64,000 nt of DNA from contig CAKSLI010000005.1 in the NCBI GenBank assembly GCA_934466475.1, positions 62,001 through 126,000 of the forward strand, written 5' to 3'. Positions 41,661 to 50,889 of this stretch are shown here, in pieces. This stretch comes from an uncultured Oscillospiraceae bacterium (lineage in GTDB: Bacteria; Bacillota; Clostridia; Oscillospirales; Ruminococcaceae). The position numbers were made by a program, and so were the translations under genes. Below the pieces are notes generated by a model. That model was not told the origin of the DNA, made no database searches, and saw nothing but the letters and a program-made list of their open reading frames with translations. Position 1 is the first letter of the stretch; each line of letters opens with the position of its first letter.

Positions 41661-43836
41661 AAAACGCTTCTTCAGCTGGAACCACCTGCTCCCCATGGAG
41701 ATAATAGGCGGTCTGATATTCCTGGTGATAGTGTTCTTTATCGGCTCCAGCTCCGACATGAGCTCCGCCGGAAAGCACCTCACAAACATCGTAAGCTACC
41801 TGAAGCTCCAGTGCAACAACGACCAGCTGCGCAGCCTCGCCTCCGAGTCCAAGAGCCTTATCCGCGTCTCCGAGAGCGTTGAGACGATACGCTGGCACCT
41901 GGAGTACGAGGACGCGGACGACGACAGACAGAGCCTGCGGCTGGTGGACTACGCCCGGGACTGCTTCCTGTCCGGGCTGATACTTCTGGACGGCGACGGA
42001 AACGTTCAGGCAAGCTGCGACACCGCCAACGTTAATACGAATGAGCTGCTGTCACAGATGGACGCGGCGGCGCTGCTGGACACGGTCACGTTCCCGGAAA
42101 AGATATACACCGTGCGCATAAACTGCGGCGACTACTTCGTTGACCTTGCCGCCACCGGCAGAACGGACAGACCTGGCGTGGTAATCGCATACTACTACAC
42201 CTCCGCGAAATACACGAAGATATACAACGACTCGCTGACAACGCTGGTCTCTGCGTACTCCACCGAAACGGACGGCACCGTTGCGGTCAGCAGCGGCAAT
42301 AAGATAATCGCCTCCAACGACAGCGCCCTCATCGGCACCAACGTGGAGGACACCGCGATATTCAGAAAGCTGATGAGCAGCGGCAGGGAGGGTCAGCTCA
42401 TACACGAGTGCGACGACGAGCACGCGCTGTCGTACAGCTTCGGGCTTATGGAAAAGAGCCGCGACTACTACATCTACGCGTTCATGCCGGAGCGCGGAGT
42501 GTTCGATTCCACGCCGAAGAACCTGCTCTACTCGCTGCTTGTCTACCTGCTGGCGCTGGTGGTGCTCCACATAATGCGCTGGCACATGAAGCAGTCCTAC
42601 CAGAAGAAGCAGCTGAAAGCCCAGCAGGAGTACACCGACAATCTGGAGAAAATGAACGCGCAGCTGCGCGAGGCGGCTTTGCAGGCGGAAAAGGCGAACT
42701 CCGCGAAGAGCACGTTCCTTTCCCGCATGAGCCATGATATCCGCACGCCGCTGAACGGCATAATCGGTCTGCTGAACATAGACGAGGCGCATTTTGAAGA
42801 CCAGGAGCTTGTCCGTGAGAACCACAAGAAAATGCTGGTATCCGCAGATCATCTGCTGTCGCTGATAAACGATGTCCTCCAGGTCAGCAAGCTTGAAGAC
42901 GGCAGGATAGAGCTTGCGCGCGAGCCGCTGGATCTTGTGCAGCTCTCGCGTGACGTGGGCACGATAATAGATGCCCGGGCGGCAGAGGCGGGCATAACCA
43001 TGGAGACGAGCGTTCAGGAGCTCCCGGAGCACTACATCTACGGAAGCCCGCTGCACATCCGTCAGCTGTTCCTTAACATTTACGGCAACTGCATAAAGTA
43101 CAACCATGTTGGCGGAAAGGTGACGACCGAGGTCAGGTGCCTCGGCGACAAGGACGGTCGCGTGACCTACCGCTGGCTCATCACGGACACCGGCATTGGC
43201 ATGAGCGAGGAGTTCCTCCAGCACATCTTCGAGCCGTTCACGCAGGAGAACTCCGACAGCCGCAGCGTGTACCAGGGCACTGGTCTGGGCATGACCATAG
43301 TAAAGAGCCTTGTGGACAAAATGGGCGGTATCATTGAGGTCTCCAGCAGGGATGGTCAGGGCACTCAGTTTATGATAACCCTGCCGTTTGACGTTGCTCC
43401 GGCGCCAGAGGGCGCCCAGGAGGCCGCCGTTGAGAGCACTGGAAGCATCCGCGGCATGAAGCTGCTCCTGGCGGAGGACAACGAGCTCAACGCTGAGATA
43501 GCGCAGCTCCTGCTGGCTGACGCGGGCGCTGAGATAACCCTGGTCGGAGACGGAAAGCAGGCTGTGGACAGGTTCCTGGGCGACCCGCCGGGCACTTATG
43601 ACGCGATACTCATGGACATCATGATGCCCGTCATGGACGGAATCACCGCCGCCCGCACCATACGCGCCGCGGAGCGTCCTGACGCGCGGACTATTCCGAT
43701 AATCGCCATGACCGCCAACGCATTCGAGGAGGACGCGAAGAAGTGTCTCGCGGCAGGCATGAACGCCCACCTCGCAAAGCCGCTGGACATCGACAAGGTC
43801 ATCGCGGCGATAGCGCGGTTCGCAGGGAAAAGGTGA
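41650..43836 (+). CDS. hybrid sensor histidine kinase/response regulator
   Basis: Membrane hybrid kinase of 728 residues. Helix 1 lies at about 15-33 and helix 2 at about 292-312, with an extracellular sensor domain between. A coiled coil leads to HisKA with the phospho-acceptor His362 in MSHDIRTPLNGIIG. The ATPase follows with the N box NIYGNCIKYNHVGG, DTGIGMSEEF and GTGLGMTIVKSLV. The C-terminal receiver carries Asp656 in LMDIMMPVMDG. No DNA-binding output domain is encoded here, so output must pass through another protein. Confidence 0.94.
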   Translation: MEDKKRFFSWNHLLPMEIIGGLIFLVIVFFIGSSSDMSSAGKHLTNIVSYLKLQCNNDQLRSLASESKSLIRVSESVETIRWHLEYEDADDDRQSLRLVDYARDCFLSGLILLDGDGNVQASCDTANVNTNELLSQMDAAALLDTVTFPEKIYTVRINCGDYFVDLAATGRTDRPGVVIAYYYTSAKYTKIYNDSLTTLVSAYSTETDGTVAVSSGNKIIASNDSALIGTNVEDTAIFRKLMSSGREGQLIHECDDEHALSYSFGLMEKSRDYYIYAFMPERGVFDSTPKNLLYSLLVYLLALVVLHIMRWHMKQSYQKKQLKAQQEYTDNLEKMNAQLREAALQAEKANSAKSTFLSRMSHDIRTPLNGIIGLLNIDEAHFEDQELVRENHKKMLVSADHLLSLINDVLQVSKLEDGRIELAREPLDLVQLSRDVGTIIDARAAEAGITMETSVQELPEHYIYGSPLHIRQLFLNIYGNCIKYNHVGGKVTTEVRCLGDKDGRVTYRWLITDTGIGMSEEFLQHIFEPFTQENSDSRSVYQGTGLGMTIVKSLVDKMGGIIEVSSRDGQGTQFMITLPFDVAPAPEGAQEAAVESTGSIRGMKLLLAEDNELNAEIAQLLLADAGAEITLVGDGKQAVDRFLGDPPGTYDAILMDIMMPVMDGITAARTIRAAERPDARTIPIIAMTANAFEEDAKKCLAAGMNAHLAKPLDIDKVIAAIARFAGKR

Positions 43837-43868
43837 GCGCGGGGCTCTGTACAGGGAAATCCGCCTGC

Positions 43869-44160
43869 CTTCCTGAACATTCCGCCGGACTATTCAGGAG
43901 GGCAGGCGCTTTTAAGACTTTATGTGCTTTAGGGGGGAAAACTCTTAGTTTCTCAGACAAACGTTCCGTTTGTCTGCCCCTGACCCTTTTCACCCCTTTA
44001 GCGCTTTTGGAGCGTAATTCCACCGCTCGCGACAGTGGGGAACGTGATATAGAATTTACTTATTAGGGGAGTTTCGCTGTCCCAGCGACAAGGGCGCACC
44101 CCCTCGACCGCGTGTAAACACCGTTGATTAACTTTTATAGACACAACGAGCACGGAACAC
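43869..44160 (-). repeat. Family R dispersed repeat, copy R7
   Basis: Reversed copy whose conserved end (GAACATTCC/GGACTATTC, then AAGACTTTATG) faces the kinase stop, followed by GGGGGGAAAACTCTTAG, the perfect CAGACAAACG/CGTTTGTCTG stem and the head module (CGTGTAAACACCG) 210 bp away. It fills most of the gap before the DUF3737 promoter. Confidence 0.85.
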
Positions 44161-44223
44161 GCGCCCAAACCAGGAACGCGCGAGCTCAGTTTTCTGTCAA
44201 TAATTACTTGTTCAAAATACCTC

Positions 44224-44277
44224 TTTACAAAACCCTGGAGTTGGAGTATAATCTAAGTACAGGGAGACGCCCCTGTA
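44224..44277 (+). promoter_or_regulatory. DUF3737 operon promoter and downstream palindrome
   Basis: TTTACA (44224-44229), 17 bp, TATAAT (44247-44252). The spacer has CCTGGAGTTGGAG, which looks like one half-site of a MerR-type operator. TACAGGG-N6-CCCTGTA (44258-44277) follows. Confidence 0.65.
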
Positions 44278-44303
44278 ACCTACATTCCCACGGAGGGCAC
44301 AAA

Positions 44304-45173
44304 ATGGAGAACAAAAGAGAACTGACCCAGCAATACCTTACAGGAGAACGCGCCCTTTTCCAGGCGCGCGGCATGAAAATAACCGCCTCTACTTTCGCGG
44401 ACGGAGAATCCCCGCTCAAGGAAAGCACGGACATCGACCTTTATCAGTCCATGTTCAAATGGAAATACCCGCTGTGGTACAGCCGCAGCGTCACGCTCCG
44501 GGACTGCACGCTGTTCAGCACGGCGCGCGCCGGGATCTGGTACACCGACGACCTTTCAATGGAGAACTGCGCCGTGGAGGCTCCCAAGACATTCCGGCGC
44601 TGTCACCGCCTGGAGCTCCGGAACGTCACCATGCCGGACGCCTCGGAAACGCTGTGGAGCTGTGACGATGTGAAAATGGGCTCGGTCATGGCAAAGGGCG
44701 ACTACTTCGGCATGAACAGCCGTAACATTGAAGCGGAAAGCTTCCAGCTCTACGGAAACTACCCGTTTGACGGCGCTGAGAACATCGTCATCCGGAATTC
44801 CCGCCTGCTCAGCAAGGACGCATTCTGGAACTGCCGCAATGTGGAGGTATACGATTCGTTCATTTCGGGGGAGTACCTCGGCTGGAACTCAGAAAACCTG
44901 ACGTTCGTGAACTGCACGATAGAAAGCCTCCAGGGGCTGTGTTACGCGAAGAACGTCACACTGAGGAACTGCGTCCTGCTGAACACCACGCTGGCGTTTG
45001 AGTACTCCACGGTGGACGCGGAAATAAACGGCGCCGTTGACAGCATAAAGAACCCGATTTCCGGCAGGATAACGGCGGACGGAATAGGCGAACTCATCAT
45101 GGAAGCGGACAAGGTGGATCCCTCCCGCACCGTGATAGAATGCCGCAGCGACAGGCGCTGCGCCTGCCTTTGA
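44304..45173 (+). CDS. DUF3737-family protein (beta-helix)
   Basis: 289 residues of the DUF3737 family. The sequence is a ladder of short strands (SRSVTLRDCTLFST, DDLSMENCAVEAP, CRNVEVYDSFISGEY, SENLTFVNCTIES) typical of a right-handed parallel beta helix. The biochemical role is unknown. ATG 44304 with GGAGG is chosen. It begins a plus-strand operon with the PatB-like lyase nine bases downstream and a MerR regulator next, a common association for this family. Confidence 0.9.
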   Translation: MENKRELTQQYLTGERALFQARGMKITASTFADGESPLKESTDIDLYQSMFKWKYPLWYSRSVTLRDCTLFSTARAGIWYTDDLSMENCAVEAPKTFRRCHRLELRNVTMPDASETLWSCDDVKMGSVMAKGDYFGMNSRNIEAESFQLYGNYPFDGAENIVIRNSRLLSKDAFWNCRNVEVYDSFISGEYLGWNSENLTFVNCTIESLQGLCYAKNVTLRNCVLLNTTLAFEYSTVDAEINGAVDSIKNPISGRITADGIGELIMEADKVDPSRTVIECRSDRRCACL

Positions 45174-45182
45174 GGAGGAACC

Positions 45183-46349
45183 ATGAAATACGATTTTGAC
45201 GCGGTGAACGACCGCCGCGGGACATACTCCCTGAAATGGGACGTTGCAGAAAACGAGCTCCCCATGTGGGTGGCGGACATGGATTTCCGCACTGCGCCGG
45301 AGATAACCGCGGCGCTTGAAAGGCGCGTACAGCACGGGATATTCGGCTACACGGAGATACCGGACGAGTGGTACAGCGCGTACACCGGCTGGTGGAAGTC
45401 CCGGCACGGCTTTGAGATAAAGCGGGAATGGCTGGTGTTCTGCACCGGAGTAGTTCCGGCGATATCAAGCGCTGTGCGCAAGCTGACCACTCCCGCGGAA
45501 AAGGTGGTCGTGCAGACCCCGGTATACAACATCTTCTTCAACTGCATACGCAACAACGGGCGGAATATCCTGGAGAATCCGCTGATCTACGAGGACGGCG
45601 CATACCGTGTGGATTTCGCCGACCTTGAGGCGAAGCTTTCCGACCCGCAGACCTCGCTTATGATACTGTGCAACCCGCAGAATCCCGGAGGAGTTATCTG
45701 GGACCGGGAGACCCTGGCGAAAATCGGGGAGCTCTGCCGGAAATACAGCGTGACGGTGCTGTCTGACGAGATACACTGCGACCTTACCGACCCCGGCGCG
45801 GAATACGTTCCGTTCGCCTCGGTTTCCGAGGACTGCCGCATGAACAGCGTGACCTGCATAGCCCCGACAAAGGCGTTCAACATTGCGGGACTGCACACGG
45901 CGGCGGTGTTTTCCGCGAATCCGGTCCTGCGGCACAGAATGAACCGCGCCCTCAACACGGACGAGGTCGCCGAGCCGAACGCGTTTGCCGTCACGGCGGC
46001 AGTCGCGGCGTTCACGGAAGGCGGCGCATGGCTTGACGAGCTCCGGGAGTACATTGCCTGCGGCAGGCGAACTGCGGCGGATTTCCTGGCGGAAAAGCTC
46101 CCGGAGGTTCGGCTGGTGAAGTCCTCAGCGACATATCTTCTCTGGCTGGACTGCTCCGACATAACGGACGACAGCGAATCCCTCGCGGAATTCATACGGC
46201 ACAAGACCGGGCTGTATCTCTCGGCGGGAGGACACTACGGCGGCAACGGCGCACGCTTCCTCAGAATGAACATCGCCTGCCCGCACCCGGTGCTCCTGGA
46301 CGGGCTGGAACGGCTCCGACAGGGCGTTTACGCGTATATGCTTGGGTGA
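45183..46349 (+). CDS. PatB/MalY-type aminotransferase (cystathionine beta-lyase)
   Basis: PLP enzyme of fold type I, subgroup MalY/PatB, 388 residues. It starts YDFDAVNDRRGTYSLKWD and has WVADMDF, FGYTEIPDEWY, NPQNPGGVIWDRE, the PLP Asp in LSDEIHCDL and the Schiff-base Lys in APTKAFNIAGL. Typical activities are C-S cleavage of cystathionine or cysteine, or aminotransfer. AGGAGG precedes ATG 45183. It is co-transcribed with DUF3737. Confidence 0.93.
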   Translation: MKYDFDAVNDRRGTYSLKWDVAENELPMWVADMDFRTAPEITAALERRVQHGIFGYTEIPDEWYSAYTGWWKSRHGFEIKREWLVFCTGVVPAISSAVRKLTTPAEKVVVQTPVYNIFFNCIRNNGRNILENPLIYEDGAYRVDFADLEAKLSDPQTSLMILCNPQNPGGVIWDRETLAKIGELCRKYSVTVLSDEIHCDLTDPGAEYVPFASVSEDCRMNSVTCIAPTKAFNIAGLHTAAVFSANPVLRHRMNRALNTDEVAEPNAFAVTAAVAAFTEGGAWLDELREYIACGRRTAADFLAEKLPEVRLVKSSATYLLWLDCSDITDDSESLAEFIRHKTGLYLSAGGHYGGNGARFLRMNIACPHPVLLDGLERLRQGVYAYMLG

Positions 46350-46423
46350 TACGGTATTCCCGCTGTATCAGAATCCAAATATCCGGGATTTTCCCCCGAA
46401 CCTCATCTGAAACGGAGTATGCT

Positions 46424-46831
46424 ATGACAATAAAGCAGGTAAGCGAAAAATACGGCGTATCGCAGGATACGCTGAGATATTACGAGAAAGCCGGTCTGGT
46501 GCCGGAGGTGACCCGCACCGCCAGCGGAATACGCGACTACCAGCAGTCCGACCTTAACTGGCTGGAGCTCGCGCTGTGCATGAGAAACGCCGGGCTCCCG
46601 GTCAACGTCATCGTGGAATACCGCCGGCTGTACCAGCAGGGCGACAGCACCATACCACAGCGCCTGAAGCTCCTGACCGACCAGCGCGGGGAGCTCCTCG
46701 CAATGCAGGAGCAGATAGCGGAGACCCTGGAGCGCCTCAACTACAAGATAAGCGTGTACGAGCGCGCCGTTGAAACCGGAAAGCTCTCCTGGGACGAGCC
46801 TGTGAAGTGCTCCGTTGACGTTGATGGATAA
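46424..46831 (+). CDS. MerR-family transcriptional regulator
   Basis: 135-residue MerR regulator. The N-terminal winged helix-turn-helix reads TIKQVSEKYGVSQDTLRYYEKAGLVP, followed by IRDYQQSDLNWLELALCMRNAG and a dimerisation coiled coil. No metal-binding cysteine pair is seen in the C-terminus (only one Cys), so it is of the AdhR/NmlR-like non-metal type. It probably regulates the DUF3737-PatB operon it sits in. Confidence 0.92.
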   Translation: MTIKQVSEKYGVSQDTLRYYEKAGLVPEVTRTASGIRDYQQSDLNWLELALCMRNAGLPVNVIVEYRRLYQQGDSTIPQRLKLLTDQRGELLAMQEQIAETLERLNYKISVYERAVETGKLSWDEPVKCSVDVDG

Positions 46832-48416
46832 GTTCACGGCAAGACTGCGCTGCGGGAGCGTCTCGGCGGCGGCAGTGAGCCACGCGGGCGCCCGGGAATA
46901 TCAGGAGGACAGCTATGGCTTCTCTGAGCTGAATCCCGGACTGGAGCGCTTCGCGGCGGTCCTCGCGGACGGAATGGGCGGGCTCCCCGGCGGTGCGCTG
47001 GTCAGCTCCCGGACTGTTTCCGGCATGCTCGCAGAGGATATCTCCACGGCTGGCGCGGACGTCCCGGAATGGCTCAGGAATGCGGCTCAGCGGACGAGCT
47101 CCGGGATCGCCGCAGACGGAAGCGGCGGAGGCTCCACCCTTGTGGAGGCGGTCATCACGCCGGAGGGACTGTATTTCTGCTCGGTCGGGGACAGCCGCAT
47201 TTACCTGCGCCGCGGGAACTCCCTCACACAGCTGACGGAGGATCACGACCACCTGCGCACGCTGCTGACCCAGACCGCCGCGGGTCAGCTCACCTATCAG
47301 CAGGCAGTCGGCGATAAGGACTGCGGGGCGCTCACGCAGTACATCGGAAGCAGCGCGGCGCTTTCCCCGGACATCAGCCTGCGGGCATTCCCGCTGCTGC
47401 CGGGCGACCGCGTTATGCTGTGCAGCGACGGTGTTTACAACGCGCTTTCCAGTGCGGAGCTGCTCCAGTCGCTCACGCTCTCTGCGGCGGGAGCCGCCGA
47501 GGATATCCTCGGCAGGATACTTGCCCGGAACTTCCAGAACCAGGATAATTTCACGGCGATAGTACTGGAAATTCTCCCCGACTATGTCCCGGAGCCGCTC
47601 CCGCAGCCGGAACGCCCGGCGATTTCGGTGGAGCATTCATCGCACACCAGCCCCGGCGGAGAGCCCTCCAACGAGGACTGCGTCTATGCGGACGGCAAGA
47701 TCTTCGCGGCGGCGGACGGTCTCGGAAGCCAGGGCGGCGGCGCGCGTGCCTCTGCGACGGCGGTGGGATTCCTCGCGGAGCACCGGGACGCGGACTTCTC
47801 CCCGGCGGGAATAGAGGAGCTTTTCAGCGGCGCGGATTCAGCCGTGCGTGAGCTCGGGGGCGGGCTGGCTTCCATTGCGGCGGGATTCGTGCAGGACGGC
47901 TGTTTCACGCTCGCAGGCGTCGGTAACGCCCGCGGGTTTTACTTCCGCGGCGGGGAAATCACCGCCCGGACTTACGAAGCCTCTCAGGGCGCGGAGCTCC
48001 GGTCGCTCGGAAGCTCCCCCGCGCCGGAGCTCCGGCAGGACTGCCAGCCGATAGAAATACGCCCCGGGGACGCGTTTCTTGTCTGCACGGACGGCTTCTG
48101 GGAGCACGTCCAGGAAACGGAAATGACCGCAGACCTGCTGAAATCCCACGACAGCCGGGAGTGGCTGGAGCGCATGACAAGGCGGCAGATACAGTCCGCG
48201 CATGAAAGCGGGGATAATTATTCAGCGGTGTGCGGTATCTTCACCAGCGAGCCGGAGCCCGCGAAAAGGAAACGGCGCAGATGGCTCCCGGCGGTGATAG
48301 CGGCGGCGTGCGCGGCGCTGATGATACTTGCGCTGGGAGCGGTGCTGATGTGGCTTTCAGGGGATAGAGAGGCTCCGGATGAGCCCGCGGCGCAGTCCGG
48401 GGAAATGCTGCGGTAA
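46824..48416 (+). CDS. tandem PP2C-domain membrane protein
   Basis: 530 residues with two PP2C domains and a C-terminal membrane anchor. Domain 1 (about 10-255) has HAGAREYQEDSYG, LADGMGGLPGG, SVGDSRIYL, LCSDGVYN and DNFTAIV. Domain 2 (about 275-475) has SNEDCVYADG, AAADGLGSQGG, VCTDGFWE and GDNYSAV. In domain 2 the usual GD in the GVGDSR position is GN (AGVGNARGF), so its activity may be altered. A basic stretch and one hydrophobic helix (about 493-515) follow. ATG 46824 overlaps the MerR stop by eight bases. Confidence 0.85.
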   Translation: MDKFTARLRCGSVSAAAVSHAGAREYQEDSYGFSELNPGLERFAAVLADGMGGLPGGALVSSRTVSGMLAEDISTAGADVPEWLRNAAQRTSSGIAADGSGGGSTLVEAVITPEGLYFCSVGDSRIYLRRGNSLTQLTEDHDHLRTLLTQTAAGQLTYQQAVGDKDCGALTQYIGSSAALSPDISLRAFPLLPGDRVMLCSDGVYNALSSAELLQSLTLSAAGAAEDILGRILARNFQNQDNFTAIVLEILPDYVPEPLPQPERPAISVEHSSHTSPGGEPSNEDCVYADGKIFAAADGLGSQGGGARASATAVGFLAEHRDADFSPAGIEELFSGADSAVRELGGGLASIAAGFVQDGCFTLAGVGNARGFYFRGGEITARTYEASQGAELRSLGSSPAPELRQDCQPIEIRPGDAFLVCTDGFWEHVQETEMTADLLKSHDSREWLERMTRRQIQSAHESGDNYSAVCGIFTSEPEPAKRKRRRWLPAVIAAACAALMILALGAVLMWLSGDREAPDEPAAQSGEMLR

Positions 48417-48417
48417 G

Positions 48418-48525
48418 CGCGCTGTCATGCCCGTTATATTTCGCTCCCAAAAGGGCTTAAAATGGGGGAGAGTTTTCTCCACAAGCAACATAGAGTCTTA
48501 AAAGTACCTGCCCTCCGGAACGCGT
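48418..48525 (+). repeat. Family R dispersed repeat, copy R8 (partial)
   Basis: Only the gene-proximal half is present: GCTCCCAAAAGGGCTTAAAA, GGGGGAGAGTTTTCTCC, CAACATAGAGTCTTAAAAG and CCTCCGGAACGCG. It faces the 3' end of rex, with a hairpin element between. Confidence 0.75.
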
Positions 48526-48543
48526 CAAATATTCCAAACAAAA

Positions 48544-48563
48544 AGGAGGGCTCGCGCCCTCCC
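48544..48563 (-). terminator. terminator hairpin, outer copy (rex side)
   Basis: Stem GGAGGGC/GCCCTCC. On the minus strand it is followed by TTTTTG, the right form for ending the rex transcript. The same 20 bases recur at 48730-48749. Confidence 0.7.
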
Positions 48564-48729
48564 CAGCTTGTCGAAAAAGTCAAAATATCAGGCTGTCGAG
48601 AAGCCCTCAGATTCTAGGAACCCGCACTGCGACTAGGCTTTGTGCCTGTCGCAATGCGGAGTTGCGGCAGGACGCTGCGCACCACATGCTTTCGCCTAGC
48701 GACGAAGATGAGGGTTTATCGACAGCCTG
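48564..48729. mobile_element. Family C hairpin element, copy C2, between duplicated terminators
   Basis: A 166-bp insert whose core (48589-48729) has inverted ends CAGGCTGTCGAGAA and (right, reverse complement) CAGGCTGTCGATAA, continuing as CCCTCA and CTAGG. These resemble the C1 ends AGACTGCCGAGAAA. The interior carries GCCTAGTCG-like inverted arms and GTGCCTGTCGCAATGCGG. It is flanked by direct 20-bp copies of the terminator stem. Confidence 0.65.
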
Positions 48730-48757
48730 AGGAGGGCTCGCGCCCTCCCGTTTTTTT
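48730..48757 (+). terminator. terminator hairpin, inner copy
   Basis: The same stem GGAGGGC/GCCCTCC followed on the plus strand by CGTTTTTTT, the right form for ending the tandem PP2C transcript. Confidence 0.75.
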
Positions 48758-49427
48758 ATATCTGTTCCTGTTCCTCCGGTTCAGCCGGAAGCTCCTCGTG
48801 CTTGTTGCGCGCGGCGTATGACAGGGTCATCAGGCTGTCCGTGAGGTGGACGTTCTCCACCGCCGCGTCCGGGTGATCATAGTGTATGTCGTAATGCGAA
48901 AAGTTCCAGAACGCGTTCACGCCCAGACCTATCAGCATATCCACCATGTCCTTCGCGCCGCTCTTGGGAATGCACAGCACTGCCATTGTGGGGTGATTTT
49001 CCGTGCAGAATTCCGCAAGACGGTTGGTGTGCATTATCTTTATGCCGGAGATCTCGATGCCCTCCAGCGAGATGTTGCTGTCGAATATCCCCGCCAGCTC
49101 GTAGCCGTACTTTGCAAAATCAATGTGCACCGTTATCGCCCTGCCGAGGTTCCCCGCGCCGATGAGCACTATCTTGTCATGCTTGTCAAGCCCCAGGATA
49201 TGCCCTATCTCCCGCCGGAGCTCCGCCACATTGTAGCCGTAGCCCTGCTGACCAAATCCGCCGAAGCAGTTCAGGTCCTGGCGTATCTGCGAAGCGGTCA
49301 GGCGCATCTTCTCCGAAAGCTCACGGGAGGATATCTTCTGGATATCCTGATTCAGAAGCTCCCCCAGGAACCTGTAATACCGCGGAAGCCTGCGGATAAC
49401 TGAGTTGGATATGTTGCCTTTCTGCAT
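48756..49427 (-). CDS. rex: redox-sensing transcriptional repressor Rex
   Basis: NADH/NAD+ sensing repressor of 223 residues. The N-terminal winged helix (VIRRLPRYYRFLGEL, SSRELSEKMRLTASQIRQDLNCFGGFGQQGYGY) and the Rossmann domain (IVLIGAGNLGRAI) are complete. A domain-swapped helix precedes a short acidic tail. It is last in an aconitase-isocitrate dehydrogenase run, 38 bp after icd. I found no obvious Rex box in the window's promoters. Confidence 0.96.
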   Translation of the reverse strand: MQKGNISNSVIRRLPRYYRFLGELLNQDIQKISSRELSEKMRLTASQIRQDLNCFGGFGQQGYGYNVAELRREIGHILGLDKHDKIVLIGAGNLGRAITVHIDFAKYGYELAGIFDSNISLEGIEISGIKIMHTNRLAEFCTENHPTMAVLCIPKSGAKDMVDMLIGLGVNAFWNFSHYDIHYDHPDAAVENVHLTDSLMTLSYAARNKHEELPAEPEEQEQI

Positions 49428-49465
49428 GAAAATTATCCCCCCTGTCCCCTGCCGTGCGGACCGTA

Positions 49466-50683
49466 TCAGCCCATAAGCACCGCGAGGCGCTTGTTGATCT
49501 CTGTCAGGAATGTCTCGGTATCCACCGGACGCTTGTTCTCCAGCTTGGACATCGCCGCAAGGTTCTTGTCCATTACGCCGTCCTCCATGGTCTGGATCGA
49601 AGCCCTCTCAAGCTTGTCGGCGTAATCGCACAGCGCCGGAATGTTATCCAGCTCGCCGCGCTTGCGCAGTGCGCCGCTCCATGCGAAAATGGTCGCGATA
49701 GGATTCGTGGAGGTCTTTTCGCCCTTGAGATAGTTGTAGTAGTGGCGGGTGACCGTTCCGTGCGCCGCCTCGTACTCGTATACTCCGTCCGGAGAAACCA
49801 GCACGGAGGTCATAAGTCCCAGCGAACCGAAAGCTGTTGCCAGCATGTCGGACATAACGTCGCCGTCATAGTTCTTGCACGCCCAGATGAAGCCGCCCTC
49901 GGAGCGGATGACCCTTGCGATAACATCGTCAATGAGCGTGTAGAAATACTCTATCCCAGCCGCCGCGAACTTCTCCTTGTACTCGTTCTCGTATATCTCA
50001 GCGAAAATATCCTTGAAGCGGTGGTCGTAGGTCTTGGAAATGGTATCCTTTGCCGCAAACCACAGGCTCTCCTTTGCGCCCAGCGCATAGTTGAAGCACG
50101 CCCTCGCAAAGCTCTCGATGGACTTGTCAAGGTTATGTACGCCCTGAACTATGCCGTCGCTGTTCTTGAAATCGTGAATGAGCGCCCTTGTCTCCCTGCC
50201 GTCCTTGTCGGTGACTACCAGCTCAGCCTTGCTCCCCTGCTCCACCTTCAGCTCGGTGTTCTTGTAGATGTCGCCGTAAGCGTGACGCGCGATCGTTATC
50301 GGCTTTGTCCAGGTCGGGATATAGGGAACGATGCCCTTTACAAGTATCGGCTTTCTGAATACGGTGCCGTCCAGGATAGCGCGGATAGTGCCGTTCGGGG
50401 ACTTCCACATCTCCTTGAGGTTATACTCGGTCATGCGCTGTGCGTTCGGAGTGATCGTCGCGCACTTTACCGCAACGCCGTACTTCTTCGTGGCGTTCGC
50501 GGAATCTATCGTTACCTGGTCGTTGGTCTCGTTCCTGTGGACCAGACCGAGGTCGTAGTAGTCGGTCTTTAAGTCAACATACGGATTTATAAGGATATCC
50601 TTTATCATCTTCCAGATGATTCGGGTCATCTCGTCGCCGTCCATCTCGACCAGCGGAGTGGTCATCTGAATCTTGTCAGCCAT
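49466..50683 (-). CDS. icd: NADP-dependent isocitrate dehydrogenase, eukaryotic-type
   Basis: Oxidative decarboxylation of isocitrate to 2-oxoglutarate, the carbon skeleton for glutamate. The 405-residue sequence is of the homodimeric type shared with eukaryotes: [46 protein letters not shown] split by gaps, [17 protein letters not shown] and [24 protein letters not shown] 50683 follows AAAGGAA. Element A3 lies 48 bp upstream within the acn-icd transcript. Confidence 0.95.
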   Translation of the reverse strand: MADKIQMTTPLVEMDGDEMTRIIWKMIKDILINPYVDLKTDYYDLGLVHRNETNDQVTIDSANATKKYGVAVKCATITPNAQRMTEYNLKEMWKSPNGTIRAILDGTVFRKPILVKGIVPYIPTWTKPITIARHAYGDIYKNTELKVEQGSKAELVVTDKDGRETRALIHDFKNSDGIVQGVHNLDKSIESFARACFNYALGAKESLWFAAKDTISKTYDHRFKDIFAEIYENEYKEKFAAAGIEYFYTLIDDVIARVIRSEGGFIWACKNYDGDVMSDMLATAFGSLGLMTSVLVSPDGVYEYEAAHGTVTRHYYNYLKGEKTSTNPIATIFAWSGALRKRGELDNIPALCDYADKLERASIQTMEDGVMDKNLAAMSKLENKRPVDTETFLTEINKRLAVLMG

Positions 50684-50731
50684 TTTCGTTATTCCTTTCA
50701 AGTATGCTTAGCGTCAAAGCAGTTGATTATG

Positions 50732-50889
50732 GTCACCTCTAAAAACCTCGTTTGAATGAAAATGTGTATAGCACACCGCCTGCTTCAGAAAACCTCCTCG
50801 TAAGGCATACAGCCTTACTTCGTCGGCTTTCATCGCATTCGGCGCACTCTACCCATTTTCCTTTTTCAAACCGGTTTTTAGAGGTTCCC
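50732..50889 (+). mobile_element. Family A miniature inverted-repeat element, copy A3
   Basis: A 158-bp element almost identical to A1, with target duplication TTAT (50728-50731 and 50890-50893). It lies inside the end of a small membrane-protein gene and upstream of icd. Confidence 0.92.

Noticed and set aside
44224..44252. Full MerR-type operator with a 19-bp spacer at the DUF3737 promoter
   Set aside because: The spacer is 17 bp and CCTGGAGTTGGAG is not an inverted repeat, so only a possible half-site is claimed.
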